Shown: piece after piece, positions 55,622-63,243 of the stretch | Numbering within the stretch: the first letter of the stretch is position 1 | How the letters are laid out: each line of letters starts with the position of its first letter | Source of the DNA: Betaproteobacteria bacterium | GTDB lineage: Bacteria; Pseudomonadota; Gammaproteobacteria; Burkholderiales; Rhodocyclaceae | Assembly: GCA_009777245.1 (NCBI GenBank) | Contig: WRMF01000011.1 | Span: 1 to 63,243 of the forward strand | Direction: 5' to 3' | DNA: 63,243 bases | Made by a program: the position numbers and the translations under genes | Notes under the pieces: model-generated | What the model saw: only the letters and a program-made list of their open reading frames with translations | Database searches by the model: none | What the model was told of the DNA's origin: nothing

Positions 55622-56675
55622 TTTTCGCCTGCCTGAACATGTCCGGATTTTTTTCAAAAATGCCAATCAACGCCGGATCAAAATGCGTTCCTTTACTTTC
55701 CACAATAATGCTTGCCGCCTCGTCATGGTCAAACGCTTTTTTGTAAGGCCGGGCGGAAGTCAAGGCATCATAGACATCAATCAAGGCCATCATACGACCA
55801 AGCAGGGGAATTTTACCACCGGCAAGGCCAAGCGGGTATCCTGAACCGTCCCACTTTTCGTGGTGAAACGCGACGAAGATTTTCGCATAGCGCAAGAAGT
55901 CGCTGCTGACCTCGTCGCCTTCCAGTCTTTCAATGAATGCTATCCCGATGGGCACATGCTGCTGCATTTCGGAAAATTCCTCAGACGTCAGCTTCCCCGG
56001 CTTCTTCAGGATATTGTCGCTTATGGCTACCTTGCCGACATCATGAAGTTGGCAGGATTGACACAGCAGATCGATATCCCACTCTGAGGCCTCTTCAGCC
56101 CAGATGTCGGCTTCGATGACGGCGGAGATAAGGATTCGCAAATACTGCCGTGTTCTGGCAATGTGATCGCCGGTGGTTCCGTCCCGGCTTTCTACCATCT
56201 CCGCCACAGCCGCCAAGAGCTTGTTCTGGAGCTTCAAAATGGTTTTTGTTTTCTCCTTGACCATGCGTTGGAGATTGTCGTTGTAGTGCTGGAGTTCGCT
56301 TTTTTGCTCTTCCAGAAGAAGATGCAACTCGACGCGCTTACGAAGCAGCGGCAAGGAAAATGGCTTGACAATATAGTCCACCGCGCCGAGTTCCAGCCCC
56401 TTCAGTTCGCTTGCGCTGTCATTCAGGGCAGTAAGGAATATGACAGGAATATTCCGCGTTTCCCGGCGTCTTTTCAGGATTTTGATCGCCTCGAAACCGC
56501 TCATTTCCGGCATGTCCACATCCAGCAGGATCAGATCCGGCCTGCTCCACTCAAGCATTTGCATCATGATTGCGGCAGAGCCAGCCGTCAGCACATTGTG
56601 GTCTTGCGACAAGGCAGCCTTACCAGCCAACAGATTGGAGCTGCTGTCGTCCACCAACATAACAAGTTTTTCCAT
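55611..56675 (-). CDS. Response regulator with HD-GYP domain (RpfG-like cyclic di-GMP phosphodiesterase)
   Basis: The 354-residue protein has an N-terminal receiver ([19 protein letters not shown]; Asp in [13 protein letters not shown]; Lys in VDYIVKPF), a coiled linker, and an intact HD-GYP domain: [39 protein letters not shown], and [16 protein letters not shown]. All metal ligands and the GYP triplet are present, so hydrolysis of cyclic di-GMP is predicted. It is the first gene of the run with HK3, HK2 and HK1 and is their likely output. Confidence 0.93.
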   Translation of the reverse strand: MEKLVMLVDDSSSNLLAGKAALSQDHNVLTAGSAAIMMQMLEWSRPDLILLDVDMPEMSGFEAIKILKRRRETRNIPVIFLTALNDSASELKGLELGAVDYIVKPFSLPLLRKRVELHLLLEEQKSELQHYNDNLQRMVKEKTKTILKLQNKLLAAVAEMVESRDGTTGDHIARTRQYLRILISAVIEADIWAEEASEWDIDLLCQSCQLHDVGKVAISDNILKKPGKLTSEEFSEMQQHVPIGIAFIERLEGDEVSSDFLRYAKIFVAFHHEKWDGSGYPLGLAGGKIPLLGRMMALIDVYDALTSARPYKKAFDHDEAASIIVESKGTHFDPALIGIFEKNPDMFRQAKNAR

Positions 56676-57169
56676 ATGCGGTTTTACCTCAATCTATGCC
56701 GCCAAAGCGGGAAAAGTCGAATAACATAGTATACGACAGGATGTTGATTATAGCAGAATTGCTTTGGAGGGATACGTGTTTGCGTAACAAAGCCTCGCCA
56801 TGACGGAAGCGAGGGAAACATACCGGACATGCCGGGAATGAATACGCTTAGCCCAGCTGGCGGGCATAGCGGAAATATGGCGCGTATGGCGCGCAAGTGG
56901 TGAGTGAGTATGCAAAAAAACATGCCGGAATCGTAAATTCCGTTCATGTTTGTTGCCATTTCAGAAGATATATGACCTCGTGCCACAACATGCCTCACTT
57001 GGATTATCCATATCCGTGACATATTAGCGCAGTATCGGGAAAAAGCAAGCAGAAGACAAGCGCCGTCAGGGATATTCTGCACGAGTGGTCAAGGCAGAAG
57101 GCAGCCTGTCGGTTGCCCGCCGACGCTTCGCGCCACAGCTCCCATATTTTGCTGGCTCGCATCATGGAA
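56676..57169. other. Intergenic region upstream of the REC-HD-GYP operon
   Basis: The 494 bases between HK4 and the regulator gene have no convincing gene, palindromic repeat or clear terminator. A 132-codon frame on the minus strand lacks a ribosome site and any recognisable motif. The promoter of the operon is expected near 56680-56760. Confidence 0.4.
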
Positions 57170-59758
57170 TCACCCATCAATTTCGCCGATGCGCGTCATC
57201 AGTATGTCAAACTCATTTCTGAACGGCTCAAGATTATCACGGATTACCTCCATATCCCCGTCATGCCCGGCTTTTTCCAGCATAGCCGCCGATTGGGACA
57301 AAGCGTTTGCGCCAATATTTGCCAAACCATTTTTCATGGAATGCACAAAGATAATGAAAGGTTGCAGATTCTCCCTGTCCGGCGCGGCTTCAAGCAAGGC
57401 AAAATTTGCCTTTGCCTCCTGAAGGAACACTTGCAAAAGCTTCCGATAGAGTTTTGGCGACCCGCTAACTCTGGCCAGGCCGACAGCGGCATCCACGCCG
57501 GGAATTTCCGGCAGGGCATAGCCAGCGGCTTTCCTTTCCCCCTCTTCCATCGTACTGCGAAGTTTTTCCGCCGGCAGCCATTTTTTCAAAGCCGAATCCA
57601 GCAAGGGTATTTCTATGGGTTTGGCAAGAAAATCATCAAAGCCGTTCTCCAGAAACTTTTCCCTCATCCCTGATATGACATTCGCCGTAAGCGCCACAAT
57701 GGGCAACTTCGTGAAACGCCCTCCGAGAGCGCGTATGGCTATCGTGGCCTCTACGCCGTCCATTTCAGGCATCATGTGATCCATCAACACAAGGTCAAAA
57801 TCGCGCGTTTGCGCCAATTCGACGGCATCGCGTCCATTCTTGCAGGTTGTGACGCGCACCTGGTAAGGCCGGAGCAAACCTTCAGCCACTATCAGATTGC
57901 TTGCCGAATCATCAACAAGCAACACATCCGCTTCCGGCGCGGTAAAGCGGATATTATCATTATGATCGTGAAACTGTCCCGAATGAATCCGCTGTTCTCC
58001 AATCGCCGCAACATCAAGCACAGGCTCCCAATCGTCCACGCATTGCGTCAGTGTCGCGGTAAAAACTGAACCCTTGCCGTACTCGCTCGCCGCCACAATA
58101 TCGCCTCCCATAGCCCGGCACAGATTACGGGCTATGGGCAAACCAAGGCCGGTTCCCTCAATCGCGCTGTTGCGTTTTTCGTCAACGCGCGCAAATTCGC
58201 CGAACAGCTTCGGCAAGTCTTCCTCTCTGATGCCGATACCGCTGTCTTCAACGGTCATGGTCAGCCGTATCGCGTTTTCCGATGTCCGCTCCCCTGAAAC
58301 GGTAAGTTTGACAAAGCCTTCTTCCGTGTACTTTACGGCATTACTCAGAAGATTGAACAGTATTTGTTTGACACGCCCGGCATCGCCTATCATGACGCCT
58401 GGAATGGAGTTGGATATATCCGTTGTCAGCGTAATATCTTTTTCCGTCATCTTTATGCTGAGGACAGTCAATACGTCATTAAACATAGAGGCGGCATCAT
58501 ATGGAGCGGCGATGATAGATAACAGGCCGGATTCAATTTTGGAAAAATCAAGAATATCGTTGATGATCTCCAACAGGCTGTTTCCAGCTCTCTTGATACC
58601 CATGTTGTATTCAAGCGCCCTGGGCGTGCCGTGTTCTCTCCTTGCCAGTTCATTCAATCCGATGATCGCATTCATCGGAGTGCGTATCTCGTGGCTCATG
58701 CGGGCAAGAACATCGGACTTTGCCCTGGATGCCTTATCAGCCTTCTCATTCGCCAAAACAGCCTCTTCATTTGCCAATACGAGTTCTTGGTATTGACTTT
58801 CCATTGTTCTGTTCATTTTTGACACATAGATATTAAGCACAATAACAATAGCTAAACTTATCATAAATATAACCACGAACACCCTGGCAATCATCGGATC
58901 AATCAGAGTGGAAAATTGTATTGAAGCAGCGCCTACCAAATGCCAATCCAAAAGCGGAACCGCGCTTATATAATACATCATATTATCATGAACAAAGAAA
59001 ATCTTGTCCGAATCCTGCATAGTTTGAGCATAGGATATAACTCTCTCTCCGACCGCTCCCAGATGATCGGTCAGCAACACTTTGTCATACACTAGTTGCG
59101 TTTCCTTGCTCGCCGTGATTTCCGAAAATCTGTTGAACATGAACAGTTGTACCGTATCATCAATCGTGATTACCAAATCAAGAAAATCATCAATCTTGAT
59201 AGCCGTCCCTACCATTCCGATAGGAGTTTTATCATGTGAAAAGACCGGAACATTGACCCAAAGATTCGCTTCGTTCAGATCAGGGCTATAGTTGATGTTG
59301 AAATTGTATGTATCTGTCTCATACAATGTCATGTTGTACCAGTAATTTTCCTGAAGAGACGGATCCAAAACGAACGGAGGGTTGCCGGTTCTATAGAACA
59401 TTTTATCAATGTCGCTGACCCAGAATAATGACTTGTCTTCAAAATTCCTCCGGTAAGACTCTATTTCATCAATGGCATATTGCCGGGTATCCGACGGATG
59501 CAAAAAATGTTGTTGTATCACAGGCGAATCCGCCATTTTTCTGGCAAGGGCAATTTCACTATTCACTAGTGTTGCCAGACTCAATTTCATGTTTTTGGAA
59601 GTGATTGCCAGCTTGTCCGATACCAAACTATGTCCGTATCTCTCTGTTGTCAGGACGAACGCGACCATGAGCAGCGCAAAAATTACCAGAAGCGTAAGGC
59701 ACGAAAATACCCTGAAGCGAAAGATTCTCGGCTTGTCGCTGAAAAAATTATCAAACAT
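57170..59758 (-). CDS. Hybrid sensor histidine kinase HK4 with REC and Hpt
   Basis: The 863-residue kinase has the HK2/HK3-type sensor, a longer linker helix (VLANEEAVLANEKADKASRAKSD), HisKA ([19 protein letters not shown]), HATPase ([21 protein letters not shown]), receiver ([13 protein letters not shown]) and a C-terminal Hpt with FVHSMKNGLANIG (His near 806). ATG at 59758 aligns with HK2/HK3. It overlaps a degenerate regulator by 8 bp, just as HK3 overlaps the intact regulator, marking it as a duplicated unit. Confidence 0.92.
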   Translation of the reverse strand: MFDNFFSDKPRIFRFRVFSCLTLLVIFALLMVAFVLTTERYGHSLVSDKLAITSKNMKLSLATLVNSEIALARKMADSPVIQQHFLHPSDTRQYAIDEIESYRRNFEDKSLFWVSDIDKMFYRTGNPPFVLDPSLQENYWYNMTLYETDTYNFNINYSPDLNEANLWVNVPVFSHDKTPIGMVGTAIKIDDFLDLVITIDDTVQLFMFNRFSEITASKETQLVYDKVLLTDHLGAVGERVISYAQTMQDSDKIFFVHDNMMYYISAVPLLDWHLVGAASIQFSTLIDPMIARVFVVIFMISLAIVIVLNIYVSKMNRTMESQYQELVLANEEAVLANEKADKASRAKSDVLARMSHEIRTPMNAIIGLNELARREHGTPRALEYNMGIKRAGNSLLEIINDILDFSKIESGLLSIIAAPYDAASMFNDVLTVLSIKMTEKDITLTTDISNSIPGVMIGDAGRVKQILFNLLSNAVKYTEEGFVKLTVSGERTSENAIRLTMTVEDSGIGIREEDLPKLFGEFARVDEKRNSAIEGTGLGLPIARNLCRAMGGDIVAASEYGKGSVFTATLTQCVDDWEPVLDVAAIGEQRIHSGQFHDHNDNIRFTAPEADVLLVDDSASNLIVAEGLLRPYQVRVTTCKNGRDAVELAQTRDFDLVLMDHMMPEMDGVEATIAIRALGGRFTKLPIVALTANVISGMREKFLENGFDDFLAKPIEIPLLDSALKKWLPAEKLRSTMEEGERKAAGYALPEIPGVDAAVGLARVSGSPKLYRKLLQVFLQEAKANFALLEAAPDRENLQPFIIFVHSMKNGLANIGANALSQSAAMLEKAGHDGDMEVIRDNLEPFRNEFDILMTRIGEIDG

Positions 59759-60029
59759 TTGTCGCCCGCCTGAAAATGTATTGGTTTTTTGGAGTCGCGC
59801 CGACCTCAAGGCCGTGGATTCTCCGACACAGGTTGGATAGCCTCAATCTCCATAAAACTACTGTGGCATCAAAGCAAGTCTCGCTCGCCTCCCCATAAAT
59901 GGCGCTGATTGCGCTCGTCATGATCGCGGCGGAGTCTGCGGTAAGCGCCTTGTAGTCTTGCGACAAGGCGGCTTTCCCTGCCAACAGACTGGCGCTGACA
60001 TCGTCCGCCAGCATGATCGGTTTTTCCAT
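59751..60029 (-). pseudogene. Internally deleted copy of the REC-HD-GYP regulator
   Basis: The frame begins [26 protein letters not shown], alignable with the first 40 residues of the regulator at 55611-56675, and ends KNQYIFRRATNV, alignable with its last residues ([13 protein letters not shown]). The phosphorylation Asp and the whole HD-GYP domain are missing. It cannot work as a regulator. Confidence 0.8.
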
Positions 60030-60294
60030 ATATGGTTTCATCTCATTAGCCGTCAACGCAGAGAAGGGCAGAATGCAGAAGTATACGACATAACGCGGAT
60101 CATGGCTTCATTGATTTGGAAAGATTATGCTCACGCGCACTATGAACCTATGCCATTATAGTGCAAGGCCGGAAAAAAGCAAGGGGCGCGATTGATGTCC
60201 TTGTGAAAGCGGCGCAACCCGCAAGAAATTTTTTGTATAAACTACTGCCAAGCTGGTTTATAGTTACAGTCTCACGACATACAGGGGAAAGAAC

Positions 60295-61545
60295 ATGGCT
60301 TCAGACAAAAGCTCTTCCAACATGGAGACAAACGCGGTCGAGTCAGACGCAAAACGGACAGGCGCGACAATCGTCGGCAAGAGGCGCGCCGCGCCAAAAA
60401 CCGTAGTTGCCGCCATCGGCGCTGCCCCCAAACGCAATGCGCCGCGTCCGGCCTCTTCCGGCGACATTGCCGCTTCCACCACGCAAGTCGGCATCCGTAA
60501 TTTTGAAGTCGGAGAGGCTGTTGATGCGGCGCGGGAGTTCAAGGCCGTCGCCGTAAAGGACATTCTGCAACGAGTAGTCAAGGATGAAGGCATCCAGTCG
60601 GTTGCCAGCACCCTGGAAACCATCCTCGCCGGAGCTTCGCCGGATGACGCGGCGCTTTTGCGCGACGCTCTCCTGAAACCGGAATATATCTCGCCCAAGC
60701 CGCCCATCTCCCCTGACGATGAGCTTGTCGACAACTGGCGTCAGGGCGGGTATCCCTACAAAAACCTGATGTTACGCAAAAATTATGAAAAGCAGAAATA
60801 CCACTTGCAGGTTGAGCTTCTGAAATTGCAGGCATGGGTCAAGGACACCGGACAACGGGTAATCATCCTGTTTGAAGGGCGCGACGCTGCCGGCAAGGGC
60901 GGAACCATCAAACGCTTCATGGAACATTTGAATCCTCGCGGCGCGAAGGTAGTGGCATTGGAAAAACCTTCCGAAGTAGAGCGCGGGCAATGGTATTTTC
61001 AGCGTTATTCCCAGCATTTGCCTACCACCGGAGAAATCGTGCTGTTCGACCGCTCATGGTACAACCGGGCGGGCGTCGAGCGAGTCATGGGCTTTTGCGC
61101 CCCTGACGAATATACCGAATTCATGCGGCAATGCCCGGAGTTCGAGCGCAATCTGGTTCGTTCCGGCATTCATCTCGTCAAGTTCTGGTTTTCCGTCTCC
61201 AGAGCCGAGCAACACCGCCGTTTCAGGGAGCGACGAAAGCACCCCCTTAAACAATGGAAACTCTCGCCCATTGACATGGCATCATTGGACAAATGGGACG
61301 ACTACACCAAGGCCAAGGAAGCAATGTTCTTCTACACCGACACGGCAGACGCGCCCTGGACGGTGGTTAAATCCGACTGCAAGAAACGCGCGCGCTTGAA
61401 TGCCATGCGCTATATCCTGCTGAAGCTGCCTTACGCCAAAAAAGACCCTGAGCGAATCGGGCAAATTGATTCCCTGCTCGTCGGACGCGCCAATGCCATT
61501 TATGAGGTAGGAGAAATGGAAAAGCACTCCAGGCTATACCGATAA
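60295..61545 (+). CDS. ppk2: Polyphosphate kinase 2
   Basis: The 416-residue PPK2 has Walker A FEGRDAAGKGGTIKRFMEHLNPRG (about 192-215), lid FDRSWYNRAGVERVMGF, and KFWFSVSRAEQHRRFRERRKHPLKQWKLSP. It makes NTP from NDP with polyphosphate, or the reverse. The first 140 residues are an Ala/Lys-rich, low-complexity extension not needed for the fold. GGGGAAAG precedes the ATG. The sequence matches the one-domain class, distinct from the two-domain PAP at 46664-48259. miaA follows 3 bp later. Confidence 0.94.
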   Translation: MASDKSSSNMETNAVESDAKRTGATIVGKRRAAPKTVVAAIGAAPKRNAPRPASSGDIAASTTQVGIRNFEVGEAVDAAREFKAVAVKDILQRVVKDEGIQSVASTLETILAGASPDDAALLRDALLKPEYISPKPPISPDDELVDNWRQGGYPYKNLMLRKNYEKQKYHLQVELLKLQAWVKDTGQRVIILFEGRDAAGKGGTIKRFMEHLNPRGAKVVALEKPSEVERGQWYFQRYSQHLPTTGEIVLFDRSWYNRAGVERVMGFCAPDEYTEFMRQCPEFERNLVRSGIHLVKFWFSVSRAEQHRRFRERRKHPLKQWKLSPIDMASLDKWDDYTKAKEAMFFYTDTADAPWTVVKSDCKKRARLNAMRYILLKLPYAKKDPERIGQIDSLLVGRANAIYEVGEMEKHSRLYR

Positions 61546-61548
61546 TTC

Positions 61549-62520
61549 GTGACGCCTGCTGTCCTTCCCTCCGCGCCAGACTACTCTCCCCTGCCGCCTG
61601 CCGTACTGCTGATGGGGCCGACCGCCAGCGGCAAGACTGCCCTTGCGCTGACCCTTGCGCGGCTCTTGCCTCTGGAAATTGTAAGCGTGGATTCCGCTCA
61701 GGTATTCCTTGATATGGACATCGGAACCGCCAAGCCGGACGCAGCGACCCTTGCCGAATTTCCGCACCGCATAATCAACCTCATCACCCCGGAAGAAAGC
61801 TACTCCGCCGCGCGTTTTCGCGTTGACGCTCTGGACGCTATGGCGGAAATCACGGCTATGGGGCATGTGCCTTTGCTGGTTGGCGGAACCATGCTTTATT
61901 TCAGGGCATTGTTGTCCGGTCTGGCCGACCTGCCTCATGCCGACCCTGCCATACGCGCCGCCATTGACCGGGAAGCGGCGGAAAAAGGCTGGCCTCTCCT
62001 GCACCATGAACTGATGACGATAGACCCAGCTACTGCCCTTCGCCTGTCTCCCTTTGACAGCCAGCGCATCCAGCGCGCTCTGGAAATATGCCGAATTGCC
62101 AAACGTCCCATGTCGGAGCTGTTGGCGAAAACGAGCCACAATCCCCTGCCTTACCGCTTTCTGTTCCTTTCCCTCTTCCCCGGTTCGCGCGCCGTCCTGC
62201 ATGAACGGATTGCGCTCCGTTTTCATGCCATGCTTGCCAACGGTTTGATCGAGGAAGTGATTGCGCTAAAGAGCCGCTATGCTTTGACTCCGAACCTGCC
62301 TGCCATGCGGATGGTCGGCTACCGCCAGACCTGGGAATATCTGGAAGGCGGGTATGCGCGGGAAACCCTGGCGGAACGGGGTATTGCCGCCACCCGACAA
62401 TTTGCCAAACGGCAGATTACCTGGCTCAACAACAGCCTGCCGGGAGAAGCGTTTGATTGTCTGGACGAACAATTGCCCGACAAAATAACCGAACGCATCC
62501 GGGCTTTTCTGGGCGCATGA
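61549..62520 (+). CDS. miaA: tRNA dimethylallyltransferase
   Basis: The 323-residue enzyme adds dimethylallyl to A37 of tRNAs reading UNN codons. Motifs: P-loop [72 protein letters not shown], and [13 protein letters not shown]. The start is GTG at 61549, 3 bp after ppk2; no better ATG precedes the P-loop. Length fits the family (about 315). Confidence 0.96.
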   Translation: MTPAVLPSAPDYSPLPPAVLLMGPTASGKTALALTLARLLPLEIVSVDSAQVFLDMDIGTAKPDAATLAEFPHRIINLITPEESYSAARFRVDALDAMAEITAMGHVPLLVGGTMLYFRALLSGLADLPHADPAIRAAIDREAAEKGWPLLHHELMTIDPATALRLSPFDSQRIQRALEICRIAKRPMSELLAKTSHNPLPYRFLFLSLFPGSRAVLHERIALRFHAMLANGLIEEVIALKSRYALTPNLPAMRMVGYRQTWEYLEGGYARETLAERGIAATRQFAKRQITWLNNSLPGEAFDCLDEQLPDKITERIRAFLGA

Positions 62521-63007
62521 GTAAAATCGCATTGGGGGCGAGCCGCAAGCTAATCGCATACAGGTATCGCCTTGAGATGGTCATGGTCAGCCATGATGCC
62601 GACAAGCCGAACTTTTCCGAGAACACCGATTTTCCGAGTTGATGTTCATTGCCATAAAGCGCGAACGCGATGAAGCGGCGGGCAATACCGTTTTTGTGAA
62701 TCTCTGGCACAACCCGCGCACGATTTGTCTGGTAGATTGGAGCGAGCGCCTTTCCCCTCCTCTCTCCCACGCCCAATCACACGTCATTCCCGCATGCCTC
62801 TCCCCGCCTTCGCGGGGACAGGCATGCGGGAATGACGGTTGGGCAAGCGGGAGAGAGGACAAATGCCCGCCTCTCCCATTCATGTCTATGCCGCAAACGG
62901 AAGATGGGAGAAACTGTGCGGGCGACCGAGGACGGTCGCCCCTACGCCAATCCCTCTCCCGGCCTACGGCCACCCTCTCCCGCAAGCGGGAGAGGGAAAA
63001 CCTGCCA
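62521..63007. repeat. Repeat-rich intergenic region between miaA and the second autotransporter
   Basis: The 487 bases hold a REP-like extended palindrome (62782-62837), a GGGCGACCG-type palindrome (62918-62945, as in 22588-22613) and CTCTCCCGC repeats (about 62960-62998). The part 62521-62760 contains short frames without recognisable motifs. Confidence 0.7.
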
Positions 63008-63243
63008 TCAAAACTCGTACTTCACTCTGACGCTTCCGCCCCAGCCTTGCATCTTGCCGGTGTAGCCTTGCAGGCCCACGTTGACGGAGAGGGGATGATT
63101 CGGGGTGGGTTTGACAATCAAGCCGCCCTCAAAGACTCCGGTTCCGCCCTTCATGTCCGGTCTGTCAATCTTGTAGCCGTTCGTGCTGGCCTTGGACTTG
63201 CCGTCAAACTCGTACTCATAGGCCAGACCGGCATAGGGCGAGA
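63008..63243 (-). CDS. C-terminal end of a second autotransporter (barrel domain), cut by the window edge
   Basis: The minus-strand frame is open to the window end and reads SPYAGLAYEYEFDGKSKAST near the edge and ends GLQGYTGKMQGWGGSVRVKYEF with a stop at 63008-63010. It aligns with the last 78 residues of the autotransporter at 2685-10907 (YEYEFDAKAKAT, GLQGYVGKREGITGSLRMRYEF). The terminal Phe and alternating aromatic residues are those of an outer-membrane barrel. The passenger is outside the window. Confidence 0.9.
   Translation of the reverse strand, partial: SPYAGLAYEYEFDGKSKASTNGYKIDRPDMKGGTGVFEGGLIVKPTPNHPLSVNVGLQGYTGKMQGWGGSVRVKYEF

Noticed and set aside
56684-57082. 132-codon minus-strand frame between HK4 and the REC-HD-GYP gene
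   Set aside because: No ribosome site, motif or coding-like composition; it runs into the regulator promoter region.
1-63243. tRNA and rRNA genes
   Set aside because: No tRNA-like cloverleaf with CCA-proximal and T-loop patterns, and no rRNA segments, were seen on either strand by eye; a tRNA scan would settle it.

Overview
The window looks like a chromosomal segment of a betaproteobacterium. Supporting points are the DUF3683-type FAD/Fe-S fusion protein, ubiE, the order small coiled-coil gene - zapA - 6S RNA, EarP, polyphosphate:AMP phosphotransferase, the C+ form of ribosomal protein L31, and the general codon and GC style. Genus cannot be read from the sequence. No rRNA, tRNA or CRISPR array was found.

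Layout. 1-1450: 3' end of a type IIG-like DNA methyltransferase, then a repeat island in which a 70-bp inverted repeat encloses a MITE-like element. 1451-10907 (minus): cytochrome c'-like lipoprotein, NfsB nitroreductase, and a 2740-residue autotransporter with AIDA-type and PATR-type repeats. 11246-17919 (plus): DUF3683 oxidoreductase, an uncharacterised protein, UbiE and a small membrane protein, followed by an SDR on the minus strand. 18866-25543: sulfur amino-acid island made of cysK-metY (plus), DedA, and the divergent operon metB/metC-like - patB - rrf2 (minus). Both operons have recognisable promoters with a dyad just downstream of the -10 box. 25773-36847: purine permease, sodium:solute symporter, nadB, a CoA-type Nudix hydrolase, a retropepsin-like protease, an FkbM methyltransferase, EarP, a small membrane protein, a frameshifted small gene and an ArnT-like glycosyltransferase. 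36857-41372: rpmE with terminator, ilvD, two small genes bounded by attC-like sites (apparently a remnant integron cassette array without integrase), and dinB. 41505-48259: NlpC/P60 lipoprotein, TauE/SafE permease, 6S RNA, zapA and a zapB-like gene, a CHAP remnant, yggX-argA-pap. 48525-60029: a tandem-duplicated two-component cluster of four hybrid histidine kinases, one intact REC-HD-GYP regulator and scars of two further regulator copies. 60295-62520: ppk2 and miaA. 63008-end: C-terminus of a second autotransporter.

How the genes work together. The sulfur island covers cysteine synthesis (cysK), sulfhydrylation of acetylhomoserine (metY), trans-sulfuration and beta-lyase steps, and a likely Rrf2 regulator. 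The kinase cluster feeds an HD-GYP output, implying control of cyclic di-GMP. Two different polyphosphate-dependent phosphotransferases lie on either side of that cluster. Nearly every intergenic space carries short palindromic repeats (REP-like families), a relic of a RAYT-type transposase, and IS200/IS605-like end sequences, so the genome is rich in small non-autonomous repeats.

The most unusual items are the attC-bounded gene pair beside ilvD, the duplication history visible in the kinase cluster, and the paired dyad operators of the sulfur island.
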